This document shows, piece by piece, positions 43,449 to 52,092 of a DNA stretch of 64,000 bases (positions are counted from its first letter, which is position 1; every line of letters begins with the position of its first letter). A program made the position numbers and the translations under genes. The notes below the pieces were generated by a model. It was not told the DNA's origin and searched no databases. It saw only the letters and a list, made by a program, of their open reading frames with translations. This DNA comes from Planctomycetia bacterium (GTDB lineage Bacteria; Planctomycetota; UBA1135; GCA-002686595): positions 1-64,000 of the forward strand of contig SXKQ01000153.1 of assembly GCA_005778045.1 (NCBI GenBank), written 5' to 3'.

Positions 43449-44617
43449 GCGTCCGTGTCCTGTCGGTCGTCGGAACGCGACCCGAGGCGATCAAGATGGC
43501 GCCTGTGATGCGGCGTCTCGCTGCTCACCCGGCGTTGGATGCGCGAGTCTGCGTCACGGCTCAGCACCGGCAGATGCTCGATCAGGCTCTGTCCCTGTTC
43601 GAGATCGATCCGGACTACGACCTCAACGTGATGGCTCCAGATCAGGACCTCTCGGATGTCACTTCCAAGGTCTTGCTCGGCATGCGCTCCGTCCTGCGCG
43701 ACGCGCGTCCGGACGTCGTGCTCGTTCACGGCGACACAACGACGTGCCTCGCCACCTCGATGGCAGCCTTCTACGCCGGCATTCCGGTGGCCCATGTCGA
43801 GTCCGGTCTGCGCTCGGATGACTTGCAGGCTCCCTTCCCGGAGGAGTTCAACCGCATCGTCACGGATCGAATTGCACGCTGGCACTTCGCTCCGACGGAG
43901 GGAGCGCGCGCGAAGCTGCTCTCCGAGGGCTGCGACCCGGCCAGCGTGCACGTGACCGGCAACACCGTGATCGATGCGCTGCTCTGGACTCGCGAACGCA
44001 CGCTCGCGCGCGATGGTCGCAGCTACGAGGAGCAGCTCGGACCCGAGATTGCGGCTTTTGCAGATCACTGGCCCGGAAAGATCGTGCTCGTCACCGGCCA
44101 TCGTCGCGAAAACTTCGGCCTTCCGTTCGAGCGGCTCTGCGGCGCCATCCGGGACTGTGCTCGCCGCCACGAGGATTGGCTCTTCATCTATCCGTTGCAC
44201 CTCAATCCCAACGTGCAGCGGCCGGCGCGCGAGATCCTCTCCGACACGCCGAACGTCGTGCTCGGCGCTCCGCTCGACTACGAGCCCTTCGTGTGGCTCA
44301 TGGACCGTTGCGACGTCGTCCTGACCGACTCGGGCGGCGTGCAGGAGGAGGCCCCGGCGCTCGGCAAGCCCGTGCTCGTGACGCGCGATGTCACGGAGCG
44401 CCCCGAAGCCATCGAGGCCGGTACGGCGCGACTGGTCGGCACCGACCCGCGACGCATCGTGACTTCGCTCGAGGAACTGCTGGGCGACGAGGTCGCATAC
44501 CACCGCATGGCGCGCGCGCGCAATCCCTATGGCGACGGCCTCGCGAGTGAACGCATCGTGCGCCAGCTCGCGCAGGACCTTGCGAGTGGCCAGCGCACGC
44601 TTGCCGCCAGCGCGTGA
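43445..44617 (+). CDS. wecB: UDP-N-acetylglucosamine 2-epimerase (non-hydrolysing)
   Basis: 390 residues from a GTG at 43445 overlapping the wecC stop. It has the GT-B fold epimerase pattern: '[20 protein letters not shown]', '[19 protein letters not shown]', '[12 protein letters not shown]', '[14 protein letters not shown]', '[10 protein letters not shown]', '[20 protein letters not shown]' and '[11 protein letters not shown]'. It interconverts UDP-GlcNAc and UDP-ManNAc, feeding WecC. Together they point to ManNAcA, or a derivative, in the polymer made by this locus. Confidence 0.95.
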   Translation: MSVRVLSVVGTRPEAIKMAPVMRRLAAHPALDARVCVTAQHRQMLDQALSLFEIDPDYDLNVMAPDQDLSDVTSKVLLGMRSVLRDARPDVVLVHGDTTTCLATSMAAFYAGIPVAHVESGLRSDDLQAPFPEEFNRIVTDRIARWHFAPTEGARAKLLSEGCDPASVHVTGNTVIDALLWTRERTLARDGRSYEEQLGPEIAAFADHWPGKIVLVTGHRRENFGLPFERLCGAIRDCARRHEDWLFIYPLHLNPNVQRPAREILSDTPNVVLGAPLDYEPFVWLMDRCDVVLTDSGGVQEEAPALGKPVLVTRDVTERPEAIEAGTARLVGTDPRRIVTSLEELLGDEVAYHRMARARNPYGDGLASERIVRQLAQDLASGQRTLAASA

Positions 44618-44621
44618 AGCC

Positions 44622-46337
44622 ATGGGCAGTACAGGCCGATTTCTGCGGCAGGTTTCACACACGCGACCTTCGCAACTGCTCCACCGTGCCCTTTCCCGCG
44701 CTCGGACCTTCCTTCAGGACGCGGCGCCCGCACTGTCGCCGCCGCTGGTAGCGCCTCGCGTGACCGGCGTCTCCTTGGCTCTCCCGCGAGCTGTCTTCGC
44801 GCCCCGCGTCCGGCTCCTCGGCCAGCGCGACGGGAAGCCGGTGGCCTGCCTCCCGGGCCTCGAACTTCCGCTCGACTCGACGATCGATTGGCGCGCGCGA
44901 GATCAGACCGCCCTCCAGCGCTTCCATGTTCAGTACATGGAGTACGTGGAGGCGGTCGACGACGAGTGCTTCACGCGTCATGTGCTCGACTGGATCGACC
45001 GCAATCAACTCGCGCGACGTGGTTCTTGGCGAGACTCTTGGAACAGCTACATGATCGCGCTGCGCAGCGTGGTCTGGATGCAGCAGCTCACGGAACGAGG
45101 GAGGGGGATCGGCCCAAACGCACGTTCTCGGATCGAGGCCTCGCTGATCGAGCAACTGGCCCATCTCGCGAGCCATCTCGAGAAAGACATCGTCGGAAAT
45201 CACCTGATCAAGGACGCGAAGGCGCTGCTGTGGGCGTCCCGGTATTTTGAAGGACCGACGCCGCTTGCATGGGAGCGGAGCGCGACTCGAGTGCTCCAGC
45301 GGGAGCTGGACGAGCAGGTCCTTGCGGACGGGATGCACTACGAACGCAGCGCGAGCTATCACGCTCAGGTGTTCGCCGATTTGGTGGAGTGCGCCTCGAT
45401 CGCGCGAGGCGAGCTGCGCGCCCGGTTGCTCGGCAAGCTCGAGCCCATGGCGCAGGTGCTCGTGGACCTCGCACATCCCGATGGGCTGCCCTGCCTCTTC
45501 AATGATGCGGGTCTCCATACGAGCTACTCGCCGGATGAGTGCCTGCACGCATGGGAGACTGTCTCGCAAGGCCGGGTGCGTCCGCGCGGGCTTTTCTCCC
45601 TGCCTCAGGCGGGGTACTTCGGCCTGCGCGCTGGCGACTCTCTGCTCGTGGCCGACTGCGGCGCGATCGCACCGGACCATCTTCCGGCGCACGGCCACGG
45701 CGATGTCCTGTCCTTCGAGTGGAGCGTCGGGGGCGAGCGCATCATCGTCGACGCCGGCGTCGCGGAATATGAGCCCGGTCTCGCACGCGACGAGGCTCGC
45801 GCGACCCGCAGTCACAACACGTTGACTCTGGATGGCCTCGACCAGGCGGAGTTCTGGTCCTCCTTCCGCGTCGGACGCAGACCGCGAGTGCGCGTCCTGC
45901 GCCATGAGTCCCATGCGAGCGGATTCGTCCTCGAGGGCGAGCACGACGGATATCGGCATCTCGTTGGGGCGCCGGTCCATCGTCGACGCTTCGTGGCGAC
46001 ATCGCGTTCCTTGGTCGTCGAGGACGATGTGCGCGGCGGAAACGGGCAGCGGGTCGAAACGGGTTTACTGCTGCATCCGTCGGTTGAAGTGCAGCTTGAG
46101 CATGGACAGCTCGCCATCCTGAGGTGTGGGGCCGTCGAGGTGCTCGTCGAGAGTCGTGGCACGATGCGGCTTGAGTCGGCCTGGTGGAGCCCCGACATTG
46201 GCGTCCGCATGGTGACCCAGCGTCTCGTGGCCCAGCTCCCGCCTGCGCCCTGCCGCGGGACCCTGCGACTCCAGCGCCTCGACTGCGCCGAAAACCGGCT
46301 GCCGAGCTGCGCAAGCGACCTGAAGAACGCAGCTTGA
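44622..46337 (+). CDS. Heparinase II/III-like protein of the polysaccharide locus
   Basis: 571 residues from the ATG at 44622, 4 bp after wecB. No signal peptide is evident; the N terminus 'FLRQVSHTRPSQLLHRALSR' resembles the R-x-L-R-P-x-Q start seen in heparinase-like proteins of polysaccharide clusters. An alpha/alpha toroid region (about 90-330; 'LIEQLAHLASHLEKDIVGNH') is followed by the heparinase II/III beta-sandwich (about 340-560) with 'APDHLPAHGHGDVLSFEWSV', 'IIVDAGVAEYEPG', 'RATRSHNTLTLDGLDQAEFW' (catalytic-type His). Secreted heparinases depolymerise uronic-acid polysaccharides by lyase action. Without a signal its site of action is unclear; it may trim or modify the uronate-containing polymer, or have another export route. 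Confidence 0.85.
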   Translation: MGSTGRFLRQVSHTRPSQLLHRALSRARTFLQDAAPALSPPLVAPRVTGVSLALPRAVFAPRVRLLGQRDGKPVACLPGLELPLDSTIDWRARDQTALQRFHVQYMEYVEAVDDECFTRHVLDWIDRNQLARRGSWRDSWNSYMIALRSVVWMQQLTERGRGIGPNARSRIEASLIEQLAHLASHLEKDIVGNHLIKDAKALLWASRYFEGPTPLAWERSATRVLQRELDEQVLADGMHYERSASYHAQVFADLVECASIARGELRARLLGKLEPMAQVLVDLAHPDGLPCLFNDAGLHTSYSPDECLHAWETVSQGRVRPRGLFSLPQAGYFGLRAGDSLLVADCGAIAPDHLPAHGHGDVLSFEWSVGGERIIVDAGVAEYEPGLARDEARATRSHNTLTLDGLDQAEFWSSFRVGRRPRVRVLRHESHASGFVLEGEHDGYRHLVGAPVHRRRFVATSRSLVVEDDVRGGNGQRVETGLLLHPSVEVQLEHGQLAILRCGAVEVLVESRGTMRLESAWWSPDIGVRMVTQRLVAQLPPAPCRGTLRLQRLDCAENRLPSCASDLKNAA

Positions 46338-46359
46338 CGCCCCGCGCGCAGCGGGTCGT

Positions 46360-47673
46360 TCAGGCGGCTCGATCGATGCGCGTCGACCGTTCGCAGGCGC
46401 TGCGCTCGAGCTGCTCCTCGTTCGCAGGCAGGCCGCCAGCGGCTCGCAGCAGCACATCCGCCATGCATCGCGCACCGTCGCGGCGATCGAAAGCGGGAGC
46501 CGCTGCGCGTGCCGCTGCCGAGAGTCGCGCCAGCTCGGTGGGATCCTGCGCGAGGCGCGTGACCGCGTCGCACAGGGCCCACGGGTCTTCCGCGGGCACG
46601 ACCACGCCGGCTCCATGCTCCGAGATGATTCCGGCGCCCTCGCCCGTTGGGCCCGCGAAGAGGACGGGGACACCCATGCCAAAGCACTCGAAGATCTTGG
46701 AAGGAATGACAGTCGTGAAGAGCTCCTCGCGCTTGAGATGCACAAGGCCGAGATCGCAGAGGCTCCAGACGCGAGGCATGACGTCCTTCGGCACGCTGGC
46801 ATGGAAGGAGATGTTCGTGAGACCGAGCTCGCGGGCCTGCTGAACGAGACCGGCGCGTGCCGCGCCTGACCCGACGAACAGGAAGTGGATGTCGCTGCGG
46901 TGTCGGAGCATCGTCGCCGCCTCCACCACGCGGTGGAGCGCATGCGCCATACCGTGGGTCCCGAGGTATCCGACCACGAACTTGCCTTCGACGCCCAGCT
47001 CGCGAGCCAGCGCCGCGTCGCGCGGCTGAGGCGCATAGCGCGAGAGATCGACGCCGTTGCGGACCACCGCGACCTTCTCGCGGTTGATCCCCCGGCGACC
47101 GAGATTGTCGCGGAAGGAGCGCGTCACCGAAACGACGCGGCTAGCGCGTCGATAGAGGAAGAGCTCGAGCTTCTCGAGCGCACGCAGTGCGAACGGCGCG
47201 CGCATCGCTCCCACGGCCTGGATCGAGTCCGGCCATAGGTCACGCAGCTCGAAGACAAATGGACGCCGACGCAGGGCTGCCACGGCCCAGCCGGCCACCG
47301 AGGTGAAGAACTGCGGTGATGTTGCAACGACCACGTCGGGTCGCTGCTGGAACATGGCCGCGATTCCGCCCGACACCATGAACGAGAGGTAGTCGAGAAT
47401 GCGCCCCGCGAAGCCGCGATTCGCGGAGATGTAGGTCTTCACGCGCACGACATCGATACCGTCGAAGTTCTCGCGCTGGTAGAGACGATTCTCATAGCCC
47501 GGATAGACCTTGCCTTCCGGGAAGTTGGGCGCGCCGGTGACGACAGTCACGCGATGTCCGAGTGCGATCCACTCGCGAGCATGCTCGTGCAAGCGCGTCG
47601 CGGGCGCATTGGTCTCCGGCGGAAAGTTGTCGGAGAGAAACAAGATGTGGAGCGAACGACGCGGAGACATCAT
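46360..47673 (-). CDS. GT4 glycosyltransferase, WbuB-like
   Basis: 437 residues. The ATG at 47673 overlaps the upstream gene's stop by 4 bp. It is a GT-B fold glycosyltransferase: 'LFLSDNFPPETNAPATRLHE', 'VTVVTGAPNFPEGKVYPGY', 'RDLWPDSIQAVGAM', 'VVRNGVDLSRYAP', 'GYLGTHGMAHALHRVV' and 'TVIPSKIFECFGMGVPVLFA'. The first motifs closely resemble WbuB-type enzymes, which add N-acetylfucosamine or similar sugars to a lipid-linked repeat unit. It is the last of the five minus-strand assembly genes. It faces the heparinase-like gene end to end (22 bp). Confidence 0.92.
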   Translation of the reverse strand: MMSPRRSLHILFLSDNFPPETNAPATRLHEHAREWIALGHRVTVVTGAPNFPEGKVYPGYENRLYQRENFDGIDVVRVKTYISANRGFAGRILDYLSFMVSGGIAAMFQQRPDVVVATSPQFFTSVAGWAVAALRRRPFVFELRDLWPDSIQAVGAMRAPFALRALEKLELFLYRRASRVVSVTRSFRDNLGRRGINREKVAVVRNGVDLSRYAPQPRDAALARELGVEGKFVVGYLGTHGMAHALHRVVEAATMLRHRSDIHFLFVGSGAARAGLVQQARELGLTNISFHASVPKDVMPRVWSLCDLGLVHLKREELFTTVIPSKIFECFGMGVPVLFAGPTGEGAGIISEHGAGVVVPAEDPWALCDAVTRLAQDPTELARLSAAARAAAPAFDRRDGARCMADVLLRAAGGLPANEEQLERSACERSTRIDRAA

Positions 47674-48827
47674 GACTCGACCTCCGTCGGGGCTCGTCGC
47701 CGATGCAGCGGCGCGGGAACTTGTTCCAAGCGCCTGCGCGTGGAAGTCAACGCGAGAGGACGATGTGTCACTTGGGAGATCCAGCGCTCGACACGCTCGC
47801 AGGCCTGCTCGAGGGAATGCTCGCGCCCAGTTGCGAGCGCGCCGTCGCGCAGCTCGACGAAGAGTGCGGGTTCCAAAGCAAGGCGCTGCATGGCCTGCGC
47901 TAGCGATGTCACGTCCCGCGGTTCGACAAGCTGGCCGTTGACGGCGGGGATCACGAGCTCGGGAATCGCACGCCAGCGCGTTGCGATCACCGGCAATCCA
48001 TGCTGGAAGGCCTCGATGATCGAGCCGGGGAGACCCTCGCCTGCGTGGTACGTGGGCAGGATCAGAGCGTCGTGCTGCACGAGCAGCTCGGACACGCTCT
48101 CGGGCGCGACTTCGCCGAGCCACGTCACGCGGGGACTCGCGCGGAGCAGCTCGCCATCCGTACCCGGCATGGCCGGACCGGCGATGGTGAGGCTGCATCC
48201 CTCTGGAGCCTGTCGAATCGCCTCGATTGCCTCGCGATAGCCCTTTTCGGGGCGCAGCTGGGCGAGCATCAGGAACCGCCGACACTCGCGAGAAGCGCGC
48301 GGCTCTCGCTGCGGTGCACGCCGTGTCGTCGGAAGGTGGCGGACCTCCGCACGGCCGGCAAAGTGCTCGCACAGGCTGCGCGTTTGCAGAAGCACGAGCT
48401 GGCTGCGCAGAATCGTGCTGGCCGCGAGCGCACGCAGCATTGGATTCTTGCGCGCGAGCGCCTCGTCCAAGCCACCGCCGAAGGCGCGTGCGACGATGGG
48501 TCGACCGACGAGCGTCGAGGCGAGCCATACGAGCGGTCCACCGAGGAGGAATCCGTCCGCGGATGCGCTGAAGAGCACCGCGTCGCTGCTCCGCGCCCGT
48601 CGGTATACGTTCGTAGCGATCGACACGGCATGGACGAACTCGCGAACTTGGTGCGCAAAGCCGCGTGATGCGACGTGCTGGCGGGTGGTGTCGAGCACTT
48701 CGACCTGCACGTGCTCGCGCATCCGCAAGCCCTGCACGAGCTGGGTGAACGAGACTTGCGTGCCACCGATGGACGTGCCGCTGCGCGGGAGCGGGCCAAC
48801 CAAGAGGACGCGCGGGCCGGCGTTCAT
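47670..48827 (-). CDS. GT4 glycosyltransferase
   Basis: 385 residues from the ATG at 48827, which overlaps the asnB-like stop. Motifs include 'VLLVGPLPRSGTSIGGTQVS', 'FLMLAQLRPEKGYREAIEAI', 'LILPTYHAGEGLPGSIIEAF' and 'LPVIATRWRAIPELV', 'NGQLVEPRDV'. The C-terminal GT4 domain is clear; the N-terminal acceptor half is more divergent. It should add a sugar to the undecaprenyl-linked repeat unit in the cytoplasm. The donor sugar is not predictable. Confidence 0.9.
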   Translation of the reverse strand: MNAGPRVLLVGPLPRSGTSIGGTQVSFTQLVQGLRMREHVQVEVLDTTRQHVASRGFAHQVREFVHAVSIATNVYRRARSSDAVLFSASADGFLLGGPLVWLASTLVGRPIVARAFGGGLDEALARKNPMLRALAASTILRSQLVLLQTRSLCEHFAGRAEVRHLPTTRRAPQREPRASRECRRFLMLAQLRPEKGYREAIEAIRQAPEGCSLTIAGPAMPGTDGELLRASPRVTWLGEVAPESVSELLVQHDALILPTYHAGEGLPGSIIEAFQHGLPVIATRWRAIPELVIPAVNGQLVEPRDVTSLAQAMQRLALEPALFVELRDGALATGREHSLEQACERVERWISQVTHRPLALTSTRRRLEQVPAPLHRRRAPTEVES

Positions 48828-50740
48828 GCGGTCACTCCGTAGCGCTGCATCCAGCGGCCGAGCGAGGCGAGCATCCACGCGCGCGTCGCGGCGTTGCCAG
48901 CGCTCAGGACGGCGGCATCGCGACCGGCGTTTCGCGCAGTGTCGAGCACGCGCCGCAGCTCGGGCTCGCGGAACAAGCTCGCCGCGGCTGAACCCGGCGC
49001 ATAGACGGAATCGACGAGCTCCCAGAACTCGGCGTTGAACCAGCGATGGAGCGGAAGCGCGAAGCCCTGCTTGCGGTGCTCGTACACCGCCGTGGGGAGC
49101 AGCTCGCGGCCCGCCTCGCGCAGCAGGTACTTCCCAACACGCCCTCGGATCTTGTGCTCCAGCGGCAGCCGCATGGCGAAGTCCACGATGCGGCGGTCGA
49201 GGAGCGGCGGGCGCACCTCGAGACTGGCGGCCATGCTCATTCGATCGACCTTCGGCAGGATCGCGCCGCTCATGAACGTGCGTGCGAGCACGAGCATCAC
49301 GAGTTCCTCGGGCTCAAGCCGCTCTACGACCTCGGATTCGAGGTCGATGTCCCGTCGCAGCAGCGCGCCGGCATACGCGTGGCTGCACAGGCTCTCCAGC
49401 TCCTGCGGCTGCCACAGGGCCCGCGAGAGACGGAACTGCTTCAGCGGGGCGTGCAGAGAAAGCTCGAGTCCCTTGCGAGCGCGCCGCAGGTGCATCGCCA
49501 TGGAACCCTGCGCCATCGGCGCGAACTTGGCGAGCATGGCGGATCCGACGCGACGCAGCGGAGCGGGCGTCGTATCCGTGAGAAAGCGCATGCGTGCCGC
49601 CCAGAACATGTGGTCATAGCCACCGAAGAGCTCGTCGCCTCCGTCGCCGGAGAGAGCTACCTTGACCTCGCGCGCCGCAAGCTCGCACACCGCGAGGGTC
49701 GGGATGCACGACGTGTCTCCGAGGGGTTGGCCAACGTGATCGAGGATTCGATCGAGCGTGGAGAGCTGGAACTCACCGGCGCCGAGGCGCAGCTCGCGGT
49801 GCTCTGTGCCGAGGTGGGCGGCGACCTCTCGCGCGAGCGAGCTCTCGTCGAACTCTGGGTCATCGAAGCCGATCGAGAACGTCTTGAGGCGCTCGCCCGT
49901 GGACTTCACGGTCCGCGCGGCATACGCGGCGACGGTGCTGGAGTCGATGCCTCCCGAGAGGAACACACCAACCGGAACGTCCGCGACCAGCTGGGATCGA
50001 ATGGTCGTGTCGAGGCGCGCACGGAGCTCGCGCACCGCATCGGCTTCCGAGATCTCCTCGGGATGCAGGTCGAGCTCGTGGTACGCGCCGATCTCGATGC
50101 GTCCATCGCGCCAGCGCAGCCAGTGCCCGGGGGGCAGCTGCTTGACTCCCTCGAGCATCGTCCACGGGTCGGCGACGTAGCGATCGACGAGCAGCATCTC
50201 GAGCGAGCGAAGGTCGAGCTTGCGCGGGACGGAAGGGTGGGCGAGCAAACTCCGCAGCTCGGATGAGAACACGAGCTCGCCCCCCGGTCCCATCCACCAG
50301 TACAGCGGCTTGATGCCGAGCGGATCGCGCGCGAGCACCAGCGAGCCATCGCGGCGGTCGCAGATCGCGAACGCGAACATCCCGTTGAGTCGTCGCAGCG
50401 CGCGCAGACCGTGTTCCATGTACGCATGCAGGAGAACCTCGGTATCGGAGCGCGTGTGGAACGAGTGACCAGCCGCGCGCAGCTCCTCTCGCAGTGTGCC
50501 GCAGTCGTACAGCTCACCGTTGTAGACGAGCGTGTACCGGCCGTCGTCGCTCTGCATGGGCTGGTGCCCGTCGCGCACGTCGACGATCGAGAGGCGGCGC
50601 ATCGCGAGTGCGGCCACGCCAGCGTGCGCCGCACCGCCTTCGTCGGGTCCGCGATGCAGCAGCGCACCGTTCATCGCGAGCGCGATCGACGTATCGCCGA
50701 AGCACTCCGGCCGATAGACGTAGCCATTGATTCCGCACAT
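48824..50740 (-). CDS. Asparagine-synthase-like glutamine amidotransferase of the polysaccharide locus
   Basis: 638 residues from the ATG at 50740, so that Cys2 is the N-terminal nucleophile ('MCGINGYVYRPE'). Class II glutaminase domain: 'LLHRGPDEGG', 'RRLSIVDVRDGHQPM', 'VYNGELYD'. Synthetase domain: ATP loop 'VFLSGGIDSSTVAAYAA' (about 258), 'ALSGDGGDELFGGYDHMFW' and 'MSMAASLEVRPPLLD'. It could make asparagine. Its place between Wzy-like and glycosyltransferase genes with 4 bp overlaps downstream matches the amidotransferases of O-antigen loci (WbpS type), which amidate uronic acids. With wecB/wecC present, amidated ManNAcA is a reasonable inference. Confidence 0.92.
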   Translation of the reverse strand: MCGINGYVYRPECFGDTSIALAMNGALLHRGPDEGGAAHAGVAALAMRRLSIVDVRDGHQPMQSDDGRYTLVYNGELYDCGTLREELRAAGHSFHTRSDTEVLLHAYMEHGLRALRRLNGMFAFAICDRRDGSLVLARDPLGIKPLYWWMGPGGELVFSSELRSLLAHPSVPRKLDLRSLEMLLVDRYVADPWTMLEGVKQLPPGHWLRWRDGRIEIGAYHELDLHPEEISEADAVRELRARLDTTIRSQLVADVPVGVFLSGGIDSSTVAAYAARTVKSTGERLKTFSIGFDDPEFDESSLAREVAAHLGTEHRELRLGAGEFQLSTLDRILDHVGQPLGDTSCIPTLAVCELAAREVKVALSGDGGDELFGGYDHMFWAARMRFLTDTTPAPLRRVGSAMLAKFAPMAQGSMAMHLRRARKGLELSLHAPLKQFRLSRALWQPQELESLCSHAYAGALLRRDIDLESEVVERLEPEELVMLVLARTFMSGAILPKVDRMSMAASLEVRPPLLDRRIVDFAMRLPLEHKIRGRVGKYLLREAGRELLPTAVYEHRKQGFALPLHRWFNAEFWELVDSVYAPGSAAASLFREPELRRVLDTARNAGRDAAVLSAGNAATRAWMLASLGRWMQRYGVTA

Positions 50741-50742
50741 GG

Positions 50743-52092
50743 CTAGGTCGGCTCCCGTCTCGGTGCGACCCGTCCGCTGCGCAGCGCCATCGCGACCGTC
50801 TCGCCGACGAGCGCGAGGGGCAGCACGACGAGCGCGATCATGAAGATCTGCTTGAACAGCGTTCCGAACTCGTTGCGATGCTGCATCACCACGTAGAACA
50901 CGAAGTACGGGAGCAGACGCGCCAGTACGCCATCGGGAGCCTCCTCGCGGCGACGCTCGCACCACGCGAGCAGCAAGCCCATGCCGAGTCCGAAGATCAG
51001 CGGGCCGCGCACGGAGCCGAAGTCGAGCCAGGCCTCGGCCACGAGGCTGAAGGCGGTGCCGCCCCCGCGGGACGCGAGATCCGCGTAGTTAGAGCGCACG
51101 AACTGCTCGCTGAGATACAGCGGGCGATCCGGGTACAGTCCGCGCGGAAGGCAGGCCGCCACGCCATCGACGATGCTCCGGCCCGCAAGCTCGCCCCCCT
51201 CGCGCTCGCGCAGGACCTCCCCGGCGGTGATGAAGGGATGCGACAGCTCCGAGCCGCCCACGGCCGCGGCGAACACGAGCTCGCCTTGCGCCTCGAGTCG
51301 TGACAGCGCCTCGGGCAAGTCGCCCCGGTACACCCCGCGCATCAGCGCGAAGGACTCGAGGCCCGCGTAGAGCAGGAACGCGCCTGCGACCATCCATGGA
51401 CGGATACTGCGCAGCTCGAAGCCCTTTCGGCGCGCCAGAATCGACAGGTAGCCGACGACGAGCACCACGGCGTTCGTGCGTACTGAGATGAAGCCGACGC
51501 TCCAGACGCAGATCGCGAGCGCGACGGGCAGGAACAGGTTCCTCGTGTCGCGAGGCAGCGCGGAAGCCTCGATCCACAGGCAGCCGACGATCATGAGGGG
51601 CATGCCGAGCTGCAGCGGTCCCAGTCCGCGACCGAGCAGGTACTTGAGTGCGTAGTCCGTGCGGTCCGTGAGAGCGTCGAAGCCCACTTGCCGCGCATAG
51701 GCGGCGTAGAGAGCAAGGCCGACGAGGACCAAGAGCCCACCGGTGATGAGATCGCGCGTCGATGAGGCGGAGCTCGCACTCGCCTCTCGGCGTTCGTTCC
51801 AGCGCAGGTCGGCCGCAAGGAGCATTGCGCCGAGCAATCCAGCCGCGAAGGCGACGTACTGCAGCTGCGTTTCGAGAACCACGCTGGGGGAGAGCAGGTC
51901 GAGGTTGCGCCAGCTCGAGGGCTGGATGTGGGTCGACGCGATGGGATAGAAGCTGCCCACGAGGCCGGTGACGACGAGCGCGATCGTCGGCATGTGGAGC
52001 GGGGAGCGTCGGCGCAGCGTCCACAGGCCGAAGCCCACGAGCGCCCACAGCGCAAGCACAAGCATTACTCCATACGGCTCGACGCGGCTCAT
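50743..52092 (-). CDS. Membrane polymerase, Wzy-like (O-antigen polymerase type)
   Basis: 449 residues with about 11-12 hydrophobic segments: 'VMLVLALWALVGFGLWTL', 'IALVVTGLVGSFYPIA', 'YVAFAAGLLGAMLLA', 'LITGGLLVLVGLALYAAY' and others. A large periplasmic loop in the C-terminal half (about 275-350) holds charged residues and 'GVAACLPRGLYPDRPLYL', then 'GGTAFSLVAEAWLDFG', a pattern typical of oligosaccharide repeat-unit polymerases. Wzy proteins are poorly conserved, so the call rests on topology, the loop, and position next to the flippase and glycosyltransferases. The stop is 2 bp before the amidotransferase start. Confidence 0.8.
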   Translation of the reverse strand: MSRVEPYGVMLVLALWALVGFGLWTLRRRSPLHMPTIALVVTGLVGSFYPIASTHIQPSSWRNLDLLSPSVVLETQLQYVAFAAGLLGAMLLAADLRWNERREASASSASSTRDLITGGLLVLVGLALYAAYARQVGFDALTDRTDYALKYLLGRGLGPLQLGMPLMIVGCLWIEASALPRDTRNLFLPVALAICVWSVGFISVRTNAVVLVVGYLSILARRKGFELRSIRPWMVAGAFLLYAGLESFALMRGVYRGDLPEALSRLEAQGELVFAAAVGGSELSHPFITAGEVLREREGGELAGRSIVDGVAACLPRGLYPDRPLYLSEQFVRSNYADLASRGGGTAFSLVAEAWLDFGSVRGPLIFGLGMGLLLAWCERRREEAPDGVLARLLPYFVFYVVMQHRNEFGTLFKQIFMIALVVLPLALVGETVAMALRSGRVAPRREPT

